Shown piece after piece: positions 7,687-15,052 of a stretch of DNA of 17,300 bases. A program made the translations under genes and the position numbers. Within the stretch, counting starts at the first letter, position 1. Each line of letters starts with the position of its first letter. Source of the DNA: Bacteroidales bacterium UBA3816 (GTDB taxonomy: Bacteria; Bacteroidota; Bacteroidia; Bacteroidales; P3); NCBI GenBank assembly GCA_002368955.1, contig DFDY01000200.1, forward strand, positions 1,621 through 18,920, read 5' to 3'. The notes beneath the pieces were generated by a model that was not told the origin of the DNA, did no database searches, and saw only the letters and a list, made by a program, of their open reading frames with translations.

Positions 7687-8841
7687 ATGAAACAAAACAT
7701 GCGTGGCCTTACCTGTGCCATCCTTTCTATCAGTCTGCTCACCGTCATGGCCGGGGCCGCCATGGCTCCCGCCCTCGGTGCCATCAAGGAACATTTTGCC
7801 AACTGCAGCCCCATGACAGTGCAGCTCATTGTCAGCCTCCCGGCACTGTTCATCATCCTCACTACATTTCTCTTCAGACCCCTCTGCCGTCTGATGCGCA
7901 CACGCACCTTGGCCCTGACGGGGCTAGTGCTCTATGTGGCCGCCGGGGCAGGGGCGTTTTTTGTGGACAGCATCGGGCTGCTGTTGGTGCTGCGGGCACT
8001 ACTGGGCATCAGCGTGGGCATGATAATGCCTCTCTCCACCGGACTGCTGGCCTTCTATTTCCCGCCCGAGGAGCAGGGGCGACTGATGGGCCTCTCGGCC
8101 GCCATGAACCAGATGGGCGGCGTGGTGGCCACCCTGCTGGCAGGTGTGCTAGCCGCCGTGGAGTGGCGCTATGCCTTCTTGGTCTATCTGGCCGGACTGG
8201 TGGCCGCGGTGCTGGTGGCCCTGCTGCTGCCCAACGAGCGGCTTGCAGCCCGGGGCAGCCGACTAAAAATCAGCACCCTCACTAGGTTTCATCCCTCGGT
8301 GACCGCCATGCTCTTTATCATGCTGCTTTTCTTTGTCTATCCAACCAACTTTGCCCTCACCGCCCGCGAACAGGGCGTCGGCACCCTGGCCACCACGCTG
8401 GTCATGGTGGGGCTGGACGTTGTGGCCTTTGTGGTGGGGTTGGCCTTTGGCTGGCTGATGCGGCACCTGCCGCGCCAGATGAAGTATGTGGCACCGCTCT
8501 TTTTCCTCAGCGGCTATGCTGTGCTGGCCTTCATGCCCGGCATGGGAGGCATGGTGCTGGGGTCGGCCCTCATAGGGCTGGCCAACGGGGCAGGGGTGCC
8601 CTACGTCAACACTATTGCCAGCATCAAGGGCGGCCGCGACGCAGCGGTGACGGTCATGCCCCTCATCTCCGCCGCCCTCTATCTGGGGCAGTTTCTCTCG
8701 CCGTTGTTGGTGGGCCCGCTAGCCCGTGCCATCGGGGGCACACAGGCTCCCTATCTGGTGGCCATGTGCCTGGCTGTGCTGTTCCTCGCACAGGTCTTCC
8801 TCACCCGCCGACACCATGCCTTGCCCCCAAGCCAACGTTGA
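7687..8841 (+). CDS. Major facilitator superfamily transporter, drug-efflux type
   Basis: 384 residues with about 12 hydrophobic segments and short connecting loops, the normal size and layout for a drug:H+ antiporter-like MFS protein of the inner membrane. LRALLGISVGMIMPLSTG in the fourth segment is the typical 'R..G...G' element. QGRLMGLSAAMNQMGG follows the motif region after segment 4, and PNERL precedes the central cytoplasmic loop. I chose ATG 7687 (MKQNMRGLTC); a GTG at 7678 would add three residues (VYN) and has no better context. The substrate is not predictable. The UvrA-like gene follows 114 bases later on the same strand but has its own -7 box, so co-transcription is possible, not certain. 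The gene is GC-rich compared with the gaps around it. Confidence 0.9.
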   Translation: MKQNMRGLTCAILSISLLTVMAGAAMAPALGAIKEHFANCSPMTVQLIVSLPALFIILTTFLFRPLCRLMRTRTLALTGLVLYVAAGAGAFFVDSIGLLLVLRALLGISVGMIMPLSTGLLAFYFPPEEQGRLMGLSAAMNQMGGVVATLLAGVLAAVEWRYAFLVYLAGLVAAVLVALLLPNERLAARGSRLKISTLTRFHPSVTAMLFIMLLFFVYPTNFALTAREQGVGTLATTLVMVGLDVVAFVVGLAFGWLMRHLPRQMKYVAPLFFLSGYAVLAFMPGMGGMVLGSALIGLANGAGVPYVNTIASIKGGRDAAVTVMPLISAALYLGQFLSPLLVGPLARAIGGTQAPYLVAMCLAVLFLAQVFLTRRHHALPPSQR

Positions 8842-8891
8842 CCAAGGCAAAAGAAAAGCAAGCGACAAGGTGTTAATTCGGATTTTTTGAG

Positions 8892-8899
8892 TATCTTTG
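8892..8899 (+). promoter_or_regulatory. -7 promoter box for the UvrA-like gene; decides the start
   Basis: TATCTTTG matches TAnnTTTG. Transcription would begin near 8903-8906. An in-frame TTG at 8887 is upstream of that point and the in-frame ATG at 8908 would be almost leaderless. The ATG at 8956, with a leader of about 50 bases, is the likely start. Confidence 0.55.
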
Positions 8900-8955
8900 C
8901 ATCGCGAATGCAGAGGGCACCCCTCAGCGGAAATGCACAAACGAGAACTCATCAG

Positions 8956-11292
8956 ATGGACAAGATAACTATCATTGGCGCAACTGAAAACAACCTAAAG
9001 GAGGTGTCGTTGGAGATACCCAAGAGAAAAATCACTGTCCTTACAGGAGTGTCGGGCTCAGGCAAGTCGTCGCTCTGCCTGGACACGATTGCCGCCGAGA
9101 GCCGGAGGGAACTGAACGAGACCTTCCCCAGTTTTGTGCAGCAGTATCTGCCCAAGTATGGCCGTCCCAAGGTGGAACGCATTGAGGATATGCCCGTCAC
9201 CATCGTCATCGACCAAAAGAAGCCCGCCAACAACAACCGCTCGACAGTGGGCACATACACCGACATCTATGCCCTGCTGCGCCTACTTTTCTCACGCGTG
9301 GGCGAGCCTTTTGTGGGCTATTCGGACACCTTTTCGTTCAACCATCCCGCGGGCAGCTGTCCACGATGCGACGGGCTGGGCACGGTGACCGAGCTGGACA
9401 TTCACAAGCTGGTGGACTTCGACAAATGCCTCAACGACGAGGACGTCATCCATTTCCCCACCTTCACCACCGGGGCCTGGCGGTGGAAACGCTATGCCTA
9501 CAGCGGCCTTTTTGACTTGAACAAGAAGATAAAGGACTATGACGAACACGAGTTGGAACTCTTTCTCCACTCGCCCCAGATAAGGCTGAAGAACCCGCCC
9601 AGCAACTGGCCCAAGTCGGCCAAGTTTGAAGGTCTGTACCCACGCATGTATCGCAGCATCATCACCACCAAGGAGGGCAAGCGACAACAAAAGGTGCTGG
9701 ACCGCATGGTGAGCACCATGGAGTGTCCAGAATGCCACGGCACACGACTGAACGAGCGTGTGCGCAGCTGCAAAATCAATGGCAAGAACCTGGCCGACGT
9801 GGTGGAAATGCCCATCAGCGGGGCGCTAGACTTCATCCATGGAATAGACCATCCCCTGGCCGAGGGACTGAAAGCAGAGTTGAGCAAGAGACTGCAGGCC
9901 TTGTGCGACATAGGGCTGGGCTATCTCACCCTCAGCCGAGGCACCAGCACCCTCAGCGGCGGCGAGGCTCAACGCATCAAGATTGCCAAATATATCAATT
10001 CGCCGCTGACAGACATGGCCTACGTGCTGGATGAACCCAGCGTGGGGCTGCATCCGCAGGACATCAGCCGACTGAAGGAGTCGCTGTGCCACCTGCGCGA
10101 CCACGGAAACACGGTGCTGATAGTGGAGCATCATCGCGAGATTATTGCCATGGCCGACCACTTGGTGGACATGGGCCCCGGTGCAGGCGACCACGGGGGA
10201 AACATTGTGTATCAGGGAGATTACGAAGGATTGCTGGCATCGGACACCGTAACAGGAAGGATGCTGCGTTTTAAATCGCCACTCAAAAGCCTCTGCCGCC
10301 AACCACAGGGGTGGTTTGACATTGAGGATGCCACGCTGCACAATTTGAAGCATGTGTCGCTCCGCATTCCAAAGGGGGTGATGACCGTGATAGCAGGCGT
10401 GGCAGGGTCGGGCAAGAGTTCGCTCATGGAGCATTTTATGGCCCACTGCACCGAGGAGGTGGTCTTCATCGGGCAGAAAGATATCGGCATCAACCTGCGC
10501 AGCACTCCGGCCACCTATTTGGATATTGCCGACACGATACGCAAACTCTTTGCTAGGGAGGGCACCGTGGAGGGGGCCACTCCCCTACACCACCCCACCA
10601 TGCAGTTGTTTTCGTTCAACAGCAAGGGGGCCTGCCCGGCCTGCGGAGGCAAGGGGGTGATAGTGTCGGACATGGCTTTTATGGAGAGCATCGAGACAGT
10701 GTGCGAGGAGTGCCAAGGAAGCCGATACTGCCGCGAGGCACTCCAGTTCCGCTACCACGGCAAGACAATTGCCGAGGTGATGGACCTGACCGTGGAGGAG
10801 GCCATACGTTTCTTTGCAGGCGAGGGGTTTCAGGCACAACTGCAGATGCTGGCGCGCGTGGGGCTGGGCTACCTGCACCTCAACCAGGCCATGAGCACCC
10901 TCAGCGGTGGAGAACTGCAGCGGGTGAAACTGGCCGACCGGCTGTACAGCACGGCCATCCATACAGATGCGAAAGCAGGCACTACTGGAGCTGGAAACAC
11001 CCACCTCTCGGGCGGGCACATCTACATTATCGATGAGCCTACCGACGGCCTTCACCTAGACGACGTGCAGCGGTTGCTATCCCTCTTCAACGACATGACC
11101 AACGCGGGAAACACGCTGATTCTGATTGAGCACAGCCTTGATGTGATGAAGCAGGCCGACTATCTGATAGAGCTAGGCCCCGGCGGCGGCGAAGACGGCG
11201 GCCGACTTCTTTTCTGCGGCACCCCACAAGAGATGCTTGCCTCCAGCAACTCCGTCACCGCCCCCTATCTGCGAGAATCGCTGATGAAATAA
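8956..11292 (+). CDS. Short UvrA-like tandem ABC ATPase (UvrA2-like)
   Basis: 778 residues against about 940 for standard UvrA. It has two ABC ATPase halves: Walker A GVSGSGKSS at 31-39 and GVAGSGKSS at 481-489, LSGG signatures at 333-336 and 649-652, Walker B YVLDEPSVGLH at 356-365 and YIIDEPTDGLH at 690-700. Zinc-type cysteine pairs are CPRC 135-138 with CPEC 257-260, and CPAC 560-563 with CEEC 583-586. After RSTVGTYTDIYALLRLLFSRVG (95-116) the chain goes straight to FSFNHPAGSCPRC, so the ~120-residue UvrB-binding region of standard UvrA is missing. About 16 extra residues (roughly 667-685) lie between the second signature and Walker B. It probably binds DNA but not UvrB. Such proteins are linked to tolerance of DNA-binding drugs (Streptomyces DrrC) or are accessory UvrA2. 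The efflux-type MFS gene just upstream fits a resistance role, but that is inference. Confidence 0.92.
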   Translation: MDKITIIGATENNLKEVSLEIPKRKITVLTGVSGSGKSSLCLDTIAAESRRELNETFPSFVQQYLPKYGRPKVERIEDMPVTIVIDQKKPANNNRSTVGTYTDIYALLRLLFSRVGEPFVGYSDTFSFNHPAGSCPRCDGLGTVTELDIHKLVDFDKCLNDEDVIHFPTFTTGAWRWKRYAYSGLFDLNKKIKDYDEHELELFLHSPQIRLKNPPSNWPKSAKFEGLYPRMYRSIITTKEGKRQQKVLDRMVSTMECPECHGTRLNERVRSCKINGKNLADVVEMPISGALDFIHGIDHPLAEGLKAELSKRLQALCDIGLGYLTLSRGTSTLSGGEAQRIKIAKYINSPLTDMAYVLDEPSVGLHPQDISRLKESLCHLRDHGNTVLIVEHHREIIAMADHLVDMGPGAGDHGGNIVYQGDYEGLLASDTVTGRMLRFKSPLKSLCRQPQGWFDIEDATLHNLKHVSLRIPKGVMTVIAGVAGSGKSSLMEHFMAHCTEEVVFIGQKDIGINLRSTPATYLDIADTIRKLFAREGTVEGATPLHHPTMQLFSFNSKGACPACGGKGVIVSDMAFMESIETVCEECQGSRYCREALQFRYHGKTIAEVMDLTVEEAIRFFAGEGFQAQLQMLARVGLGYLHLNQAMSTLSGGELQRVKLADRLYSTAIHTDAKAGTTGAGNTHLSGGHIYIIDEPTDGLHLDDVQRLLSLFNDMTNAGNTLILIEHSLDVMKQADYLIELGPGGGEDGGRLLFCGTPQEMLASSNSVTAPYLRESLMK

Positions 11293-11294
11293 AA

Positions 11295-11325
11295 AGACAT
11301 CCCCTTCAATTGTTAGGGAATGTCT
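11295..11325. terminator. Hairpin terminator between the convergent UvrA-like gene and FISUMP remnant
   Basis: AGACAT-c-CCC ... GGG-a-ATGTCT forms a stem with one internal mismatch, starting 3 bases past the UvrA-like stop. Read on the minus strand it is followed directly by TTTTT; on the plus strand the tail is only moderately T-rich (cttcttcaatt). It fits a shared terminator for two converging genes. Confidence 0.55.
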
Positions 11326-11387
11326 CTTCTTCAATTATTTATAGTAAGCCCCATCAACTAGGGGACCATAGGCATTGTGTAGCAAAA

Positions 11388-11834
11388 TCAGTCATTTACT
11401 TTTGCCAAACGGACCGCCCTACCATCTTTGCTATTAAAATCACAAAGAGACAAAAAGAGCTCGTCTAAAAAAAAGCCCACGGAATAACTACCATAGTTTT
11501 CACCTCGTGTAGAGGTCCAATAATTACCAAAGTTGTTGATGTCGTAATCTCTACCGTTGAACACAGATGCCATTATAATAGGTGTTCTAACGCCTGTGCC
11601 GGGCAAAAAGACAGCCCCTGCGGACTCCATTTTTGCCCACTGCTGAAGTGTATATATATTGTCATCGCATTCATCCAGACCGGCACTAAAGCGGCAACCA
11701 GAAGGCAGTGTCCAATTGTCTGGCAATAAGACGATACCCTGAGTTCCGTTTATTACCCCTCTGGCATATTTAGAGTCAGCACCCGTACGAGAATTGAATA
11801 TATACTCCCATTCACTTACCCGCCATGGGCTTGG
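11388..11834 (-). pseudogene. C-terminal remnant of a FISUMP-domain (major paralogous domain) protein
   Basis: An open frame of 148 codons ends at TGA (11388-11390) and is closed upstream by TAG (11837-11835). Its translation begins PSPWRVSEWEYIFNSRTGA, continues IVLLPDNWTLPSGCRF, then QQWAKMESAGAVFLP, FGNYWTSTRG, and ends GRAVRLAKVND. This is the C-terminal part of the FISUMP/major paralogous domain of Bacteroidota surface proteins, normally WR(T/V)LT..EW.YLFN.R at its start. No signal peptide, N-terminal domain or ATG is present, and the homology starts right after the in-frame stop. 'WRVSEWEY' also lacks two or three residues seen in the family. A TTG at 11726 could start a 112-residue product, but nothing supports translation. 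It is AT-rich relative to its neighbours and lies between a tRNA terminator and another terminator, so it is probably a dead fragment. Confidence 0.72.
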
Positions 11835-11876
11835 CTAGAAGACAATGCAAAAAAACACTTTTAAAAAAGAGATGGG

Positions 11877-11910
11877 AAAAAAGAACCTGCCACATTCTGT
11901 TGGCAGGTTC
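11877..11910 (-). terminator. Rho-independent terminator of tRNA-Gly
   Basis: On the minus strand GAACCTGCCA, an 8-base loop and TGGCAGGTTC form a perfect 10-bp stem (11910-11883), followed at once by TTTTTT (11882-11877). It begins about 12 bases after the tRNA 3' end. Confidence 0.82.
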
Positions 11911-11921
11911 AATTTTGTGAG

Positions 11922-11994
11922 AGCGATAGACGGGGTTCGAACCCGCGACCTGCGGCTTGGGAAGCCGCCGCTCTGCCAACTGAGCTACTATCGC
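11922..11994 (-). tRNA. tRNA-Gly (anticodon CCC)
   Basis: 73-base cloverleaf. Acceptor stem GCGATAG/CTATCGC, D arm GCTC-AGTTGGCA-GAGC, anticodon arm GCGGC-TTCCCAA-GCCGC with CCC at 11961-11959, variable loop AGGTC, T arm GCGGG-TTCGAAC-CCCGT (one G-T pair), discriminator T. The CCA end is not encoded. It reads GGG glycine codons. It is followed by its own terminator and preceded by a strong hairpin. Confidence 0.97.
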
Positions 11995-11999
11995 ATTGA

Positions 12000-12034
12000 A
12001 GGTGTCTGCCGGTCTGTTCGAACGACAGACACCT
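12000..12034. other. 9-bp hairpin directly upstream of tRNA-Gly
   Basis: AGGTGTCTG ... CAGACACCT is a perfect 9-bp stem with a 17-base loop that contains GTTCGAAC. On the minus strand it ends five bases before the tRNA 5' end. It could be a 3'-end structure for pnp mRNA or a processing signal for the tRNA precursor. No T run follows it, so a simple terminator is unlikely. Confidence 0.45.
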
Positions 12035-12123
12035 ATAGATAACCTGAATTTTGTCTTTTTATTGTATCAAATACAGATTTTTTTTTCGGCCTAGGGCCTT
12101 TTTTAACGTTTCAGGCACTCATT

Positions 12124-14376
12124 TTAACGACGACGTCCGTTGCCGCCATCGCTGCGACGGCGGTCGCTGCCACCCTCACGGCGAGGGTGTCCGCCACCGT
12201 TACGTCCAGCACCACCTTCGCGACGAGGAGCACGAGGGGCTTCATCATCGACGTAACCTTCAGGTTTGGGCAGAAGGGCTTTGCGGCTGAGTTTGAGACG
12301 GTTGTTCTTCTCGTCGATAGAGATAATCTTGACCCGGATGGTGTCACCCACCTGAATGAGGCCTTCGAGAGTGTCGGTACGCTTCCAGTCATATTCGCTG
12401 ATATGCATCAGGCCCTCTTTGCCGGGGAGATACTCAAGGAAGGCTCCAAACTCGACAATGCTGACAACCTTGGCGTCATAGACCTGTCCCACTTCGGGCA
12501 CGGTGCAAATTTCTTTAATCCACTTGATGGCGGCATCGATGGAATCTTTATCAACAGAGGCGACATCGACAATACCCACTTCACCGACCTCTTCGATATT
12601 GATGATTGAGTTGGTCTCTTTCTGAATCTTCTGAATGACCTCGCCACCCTTGCCAATGACGGCACCGATAAAGTCCTTGGGAATTTCAATCTGAACAATG
12701 CGGGGAACGAAGGGTTTGTAGTCTTCGCGGGGTTCGGCAATGGTGCTCTGGATGTGGTCGAGGATGTGGAGACGACCCTGACGAGCCTGCTCCAGTGCCT
12801 TGGCCAGAACATCGTAGCTGAGGCCGTCGACCTTGATGTCCATCTGGCAGGCAGTGATACCGTCGCGGGTACCACAGACTTTGAAGTCCATGTCGCCCAG
12901 ATGGTCCTCGTCGCCGAGAATATCGCTCAGGACTGCCCATTTGTCACCTTTACTGATAAGGCCCATGGCTATACCGGCAACAGGCTTACGAATCTTAACA
13001 CCGGCATCCATCAGTGCCAAGCAACCGGCACAGACGGTGGCCATAGAACTGGAACCATTGGACTCAAGAATGTCGGAAACCACACGGATGGTGTAAGGGC
13101 ACTCAGCCTCAGAGGGGAGAACCTCTTTGAGGGCACGCCATGCCAAATGGCCATGTCCCACCTCACGGCGGCTAAGACCACGATTACCCTTGACCTCGCC
13201 AGTGGCGAAGCCGGGGAAATTATAGTGGAGGAGGAATCGGCGGGTGCCCTCGATAACGGCACCATCGATAATCTGCTCGTCGAGCTTAGTGCCCAAGGTG
13301 ACAGTGCTCAACGACTGAGTCTCGCCACGGGTGAAGATGGCACTACCGTGTGCAGAGGGCAAATAGCTGACTTCGCTCCAGAGGGGACGTATTTCGTCAA
13401 GTTGACGACCGTCAAGACGTGTACGCTCAGCCAGGACCATGTCGCGCATGGCTTCGCGTTCGGTGTCATGATAATAGCGGTCAATCATGAATTTGATTTC
13501 GTCGGTAAGGGTTTCCTCGGTATAGTTGGCATCGATGAATTCTTGTTTGATTGCCTCGAAGCCCTCTTCGCGCTGGTGCTTGTTGGCAATGCCCTGTTTG
13601 GAGAAGTCATAGCACTTCTGGTAGACGGCATCGTGCAGACGCTGGCGAAGTTCCTCGTCGTTGACCTCGTGGCAGTATTCGCGTTTCTCTGTCTTGCCTG
13701 CCTCAACAGTGAGTTCGGCAATGGCGCGACACTGAATCTTGATTGCCTCGTGGGCTGCCTTAAGGGCGTTGAGCATAACCTCCTCGCTTACCTCCTTCAT
13801 CTCGCCTTCTACCATCATGATGTTCTCCTCGGTGGCAGCAACGATAAGATCAAGGTCGGCATGCTCGATTTCGGGCATAGGGGTGTTGATGACATACTGA
13901 CCATCAAGATAAGAAACGCGCACCTCGGAAACGGGACCATTGAAGGGGATGTCAGAGACAGCCAAGGCCGAAGCAGCAGCCAGTGCGGCCAGCTGGTCGG
14001 GCATAGTCTCCTTGTCGCCAGAGATAAGGGTAATCTGCACCTGAACCTCAGCATGAAAATTGTCGGGGAATAAGGGACGCAGGGCACGGTCGACCAGACG
14101 GGCTATGAGAATCTCATGCTCAGAAGGACGGGCCTCACGTTTGAAGAAGCCTCCAGGGAAGCGACCCATGGCAGCATATTTTTCCTGATAATCGACAGTG
14201 AGGGGCATGAAGTCGACATTCTCGCCCACCTCACGTTTGGAGCAGACGGTAGCCAGAAGCATCGTGTCGTTCATACGCACCACAGCAGCACCGTCGGCCT
14301 GCTTGGCAAGTTTGCCAGTTTCAATTTCAATCATGCGGCCGTCGCCGAGATCGAATTTCTTTGTGATAATGTTCAT
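12124..14376 (-). CDS. pnp: Polyribonucleotide nucleotidyltransferase (PNPase)
   Basis: Phosphorolytic 3'-5' exoribonuclease of mRNA decay, trimeric, cytoplasmic. 750 residues against ~710 in E. coli. Order: first RNase PH domain ~14-145, alpha-helical linker ~240-310, second RNase PH domain ~320-540, KH domain ~556-615 with GKGG at 575-578, S1 domain ~627-697 (GQVYDAKVVSIVEFGAFLEYLPGKEGLMHIS region). Active-site features are intact: FTRGETQ at 348-354, SNGSSS at 439-444 for phosphate binding, and DILGDED at 485-491 with Asp485 and Asp491 matching E. coli Asp486 and Asp492. Residues ~712-750 form an Arg/Gly-rich tail (REGG, GRNGGG, SDRRRSDGGNGRRR), which explains the extra length. It follows rpsO on the same strand, the conserved rpsO-pnp order, but a strong terminator lies between, so expression is partly separate. 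I found no convincing promoter of its own. Confidence 0.98.
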   Translation of the reverse strand: MNIITKKFDLGDGRMIEIETGKLAKQADGAAVVRMNDTMLLATVCSKREVGENVDFMPLTVDYQEKYAAMGRFPGGFFKREARPSEHEILIARLVDRALRPLFPDNFHAEVQVQITLISGDKETMPDQLAALAAASALAVSDIPFNGPVSEVRVSYLDGQYVINTPMPEIEHADLDLIVAATEENIMMVEGEMKEVSEEVMLNALKAAHEAIKIQCRAIAELTVEAGKTEKREYCHEVNDEELRQRLHDAVYQKCYDFSKQGIANKHQREEGFEAIKQEFIDANYTEETLTDEIKFMIDRYYHDTEREAMRDMVLAERTRLDGRQLDEIRPLWSEVSYLPSAHGSAIFTRGETQSLSTVTLGTKLDEQIIDGAVIEGTRRFLLHYNFPGFATGEVKGNRGLSRREVGHGHLAWRALKEVLPSEAECPYTIRVVSDILESNGSSSMATVCAGCLALMDAGVKIRKPVAGIAMGLISKGDKWAVLSDILGDEDHLGDMDFKVCGTRDGITACQMDIKVDGLSYDVLAKALEQARQGRLHILDHIQSTIAEPREDYKPFVPRIVQIEIPKDFIGAVIGKGGEVIQKIQKETNSIINIEEVGEVGIVDVASVDKDSIDAAIKWIKEICTVPEVGQVYDAKVVSIVEFGAFLEYLPGKEGLMHISEYDWKRTDTLEGLIQVGDTIRVKIISIDEKNNRLKLSRKALLPKPEGYVDDEAPRAPRREGGAGRNGGGHPRREGGSDRRRSDGGNGRRR

Positions 14377-14402
14377 TTTGTTCCTTTATTGTTTCTTTTG
14401 TT

Positions 14403-14425
14403 CCGCTACGCGGCGCACCGTGCGT
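14403..14425. promoter_or_regulatory. Two small hairpins in the pnp leader
   Basis: CCGC-tac-GCGG (14403-14413) and CGCAC-c-GTGCG (14414-14424) lie back to back, 27-50 bases upstream of the pnp ATG, in an otherwise AT-rich gap. In E. coli pnp is autoregulated through a leader stem-loop; a comparable role here is only a guess. Confidence 0.3.
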
Positions 14426-14504
14426 CACGCATCATGCCTTGCTGAAACCCAAAAAGTCTCATTGCGCCAGGCTATGTTAAGTTCAAAAATTGTTATTCCT
14501 TTTC

Positions 14505-14535
14505 AAAAAAGGCTCCCTAGAGAACCCAGGGAGCC
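14505..14535 (-). terminator. Rho-independent terminator after rpsO
   Basis: On the minus strand GGCTCCCT, a 9-base loop and AGGGAGCC (14535-14511) form a perfect 8-bp GC-rich stem followed by TTTTTT (14510-14505). It starts 30 bases past the rpsO stop and separates rpsO from pnp, probably with some read-through. Confidence 0.82.
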
Positions 14536-14565
14536 CAACCATAACCAAATAAATATGAAAAACTA

Positions 14566-14835
14566 TTACTTCCTTAAGTTGAGTTTCTTGATGATGGCAC
14601 GATAGCGCTCAATGTCGACTTCCTTCAGGTAGTCCAGCAGGCGGCGGCGCTTACCAACCATGGTCACCAGTGCACGCTCGCTTACTTGGTCCTTCTTATT
14701 CTTCTTCATCAACTCGGTGAGATGCTGAATTCTATATGTAAAGAGGGCTATTTGTGCCTCGATAGAACCAGTATCTTGAGCATTCTTGCCATACTCAGCG
14801 AATATTTCTTCTTTCTTTTCTTTTGTCAGATACAT
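14566..14835 (-). CDS. rpsO: 30S ribosomal protein S15
   Basis: 89 residues, exactly the family length. It binds 16S rRNA in the central domain and is a primary assembly protein of the small subunit. The S15 signature is visible: GSIEAQIALFTYRIQHLTELM at about 23-43, KKDQVSERALVTMVGKRRRLLDYL at about 47-70 and a basic C-terminus IKKLNLRK. It starts MYLTKEKKEEIF at the ATG at 14835. A -7/-33 promoter lies about 50 bases upstream and is divergent from that of purM. pnp follows downstream after a terminator. Confidence 0.98.
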   Translation of the reverse strand: MYLTKEKKEEIFAEYGKNAQDTGSIEAQIALFTYRIQHLTELMKKNKKDQVSERALVTMVGKRRRLLDYLKEVDIERYRAIIKKLNLRK

Positions 14836-14883
14836 AATTTTTTATGTGTTATTATCGTTCTTTTTATCTCTCGAATTCGTTTG

Positions 14884-14914
14884 CAAAAATACAACTTTTT
14901 TTCCATTCTGCAAC
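14884..14914 (-). promoter_or_regulatory. Bacteroidota-type promoter of rpsO
   Basis: Minus-strand -33-like GTTG (14914-14911, one mismatch to TTTG), 19-base spacer, -7 box TATTTTTG (14891-14884). The leader would be about 45 bases. The 318-base gap 14836-15153 also holds the divergent purM promoter and leader; between the two promoters (14915-15016) I see only AT-rich sequence. Confidence 0.6.
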
Positions 14915-15016
14915 TATTTTTTAAAAAAAAAGTCAGATTTAACTTTCATTAGGAAAGTAAGCGCATCCTTCCACAAAACTAATAATCTTTTTTTCAACTA
15001 TATAAAAAAAAATTAG

Positions 15017-15024
15017 TATTTTTG
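15017..15024 (+). promoter_or_regulatory. -7 promoter box for purM
   Basis: TATTTTTG matches TAnnTTTG. A T-rich TTTC at about 14992-14995 sits near the -33 position, with a spacer of about 21 bases. The predicted start near 15028 gives a leader of about 125 bases. Confidence 0.55.
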
Positions 15025-15052
15025 CATTCTAAATAAAAATAGAGCAACATTT

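Noticed and set aside
8817..8849. Inverted repeat TGCCTTG ... CAAGGCA over the MFS stop codon
   Set aside because: Perfect 7-bp arms, but a 19-base loop and no T run on either strand; not convincing as a terminator.
11388..11834. Diversity-generating retroelement variable region
   Set aside because: The fold is compatible, but no reverse transcriptase, template repeat or adenine-directed codon pattern is visible in this window.
11300..11994. Integrated element at tRNA-Gly
   Set aside because: No integrase and no second copy of the tRNA 3' end within the window; kept only as a question in the findings.
11845..12042. Plus-strand frame of 65 codons
   Set aside because: It overlaps the tRNA-Gly gene and its terminator on the opposite strand.
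12088..12104. GGCC-tag-GGCC followed by T6 on the plus strand
   Set aside because: The stem is only 4 bp and no plus-strand gene ends there; on the strand of pnp it is followed by As.
12754..14073. Plus-strand open frame of 439 codons
   Set aside because: Entirely antisense to pnp, whose domains and active-site residues are intact; a product of the pnp codon pattern.
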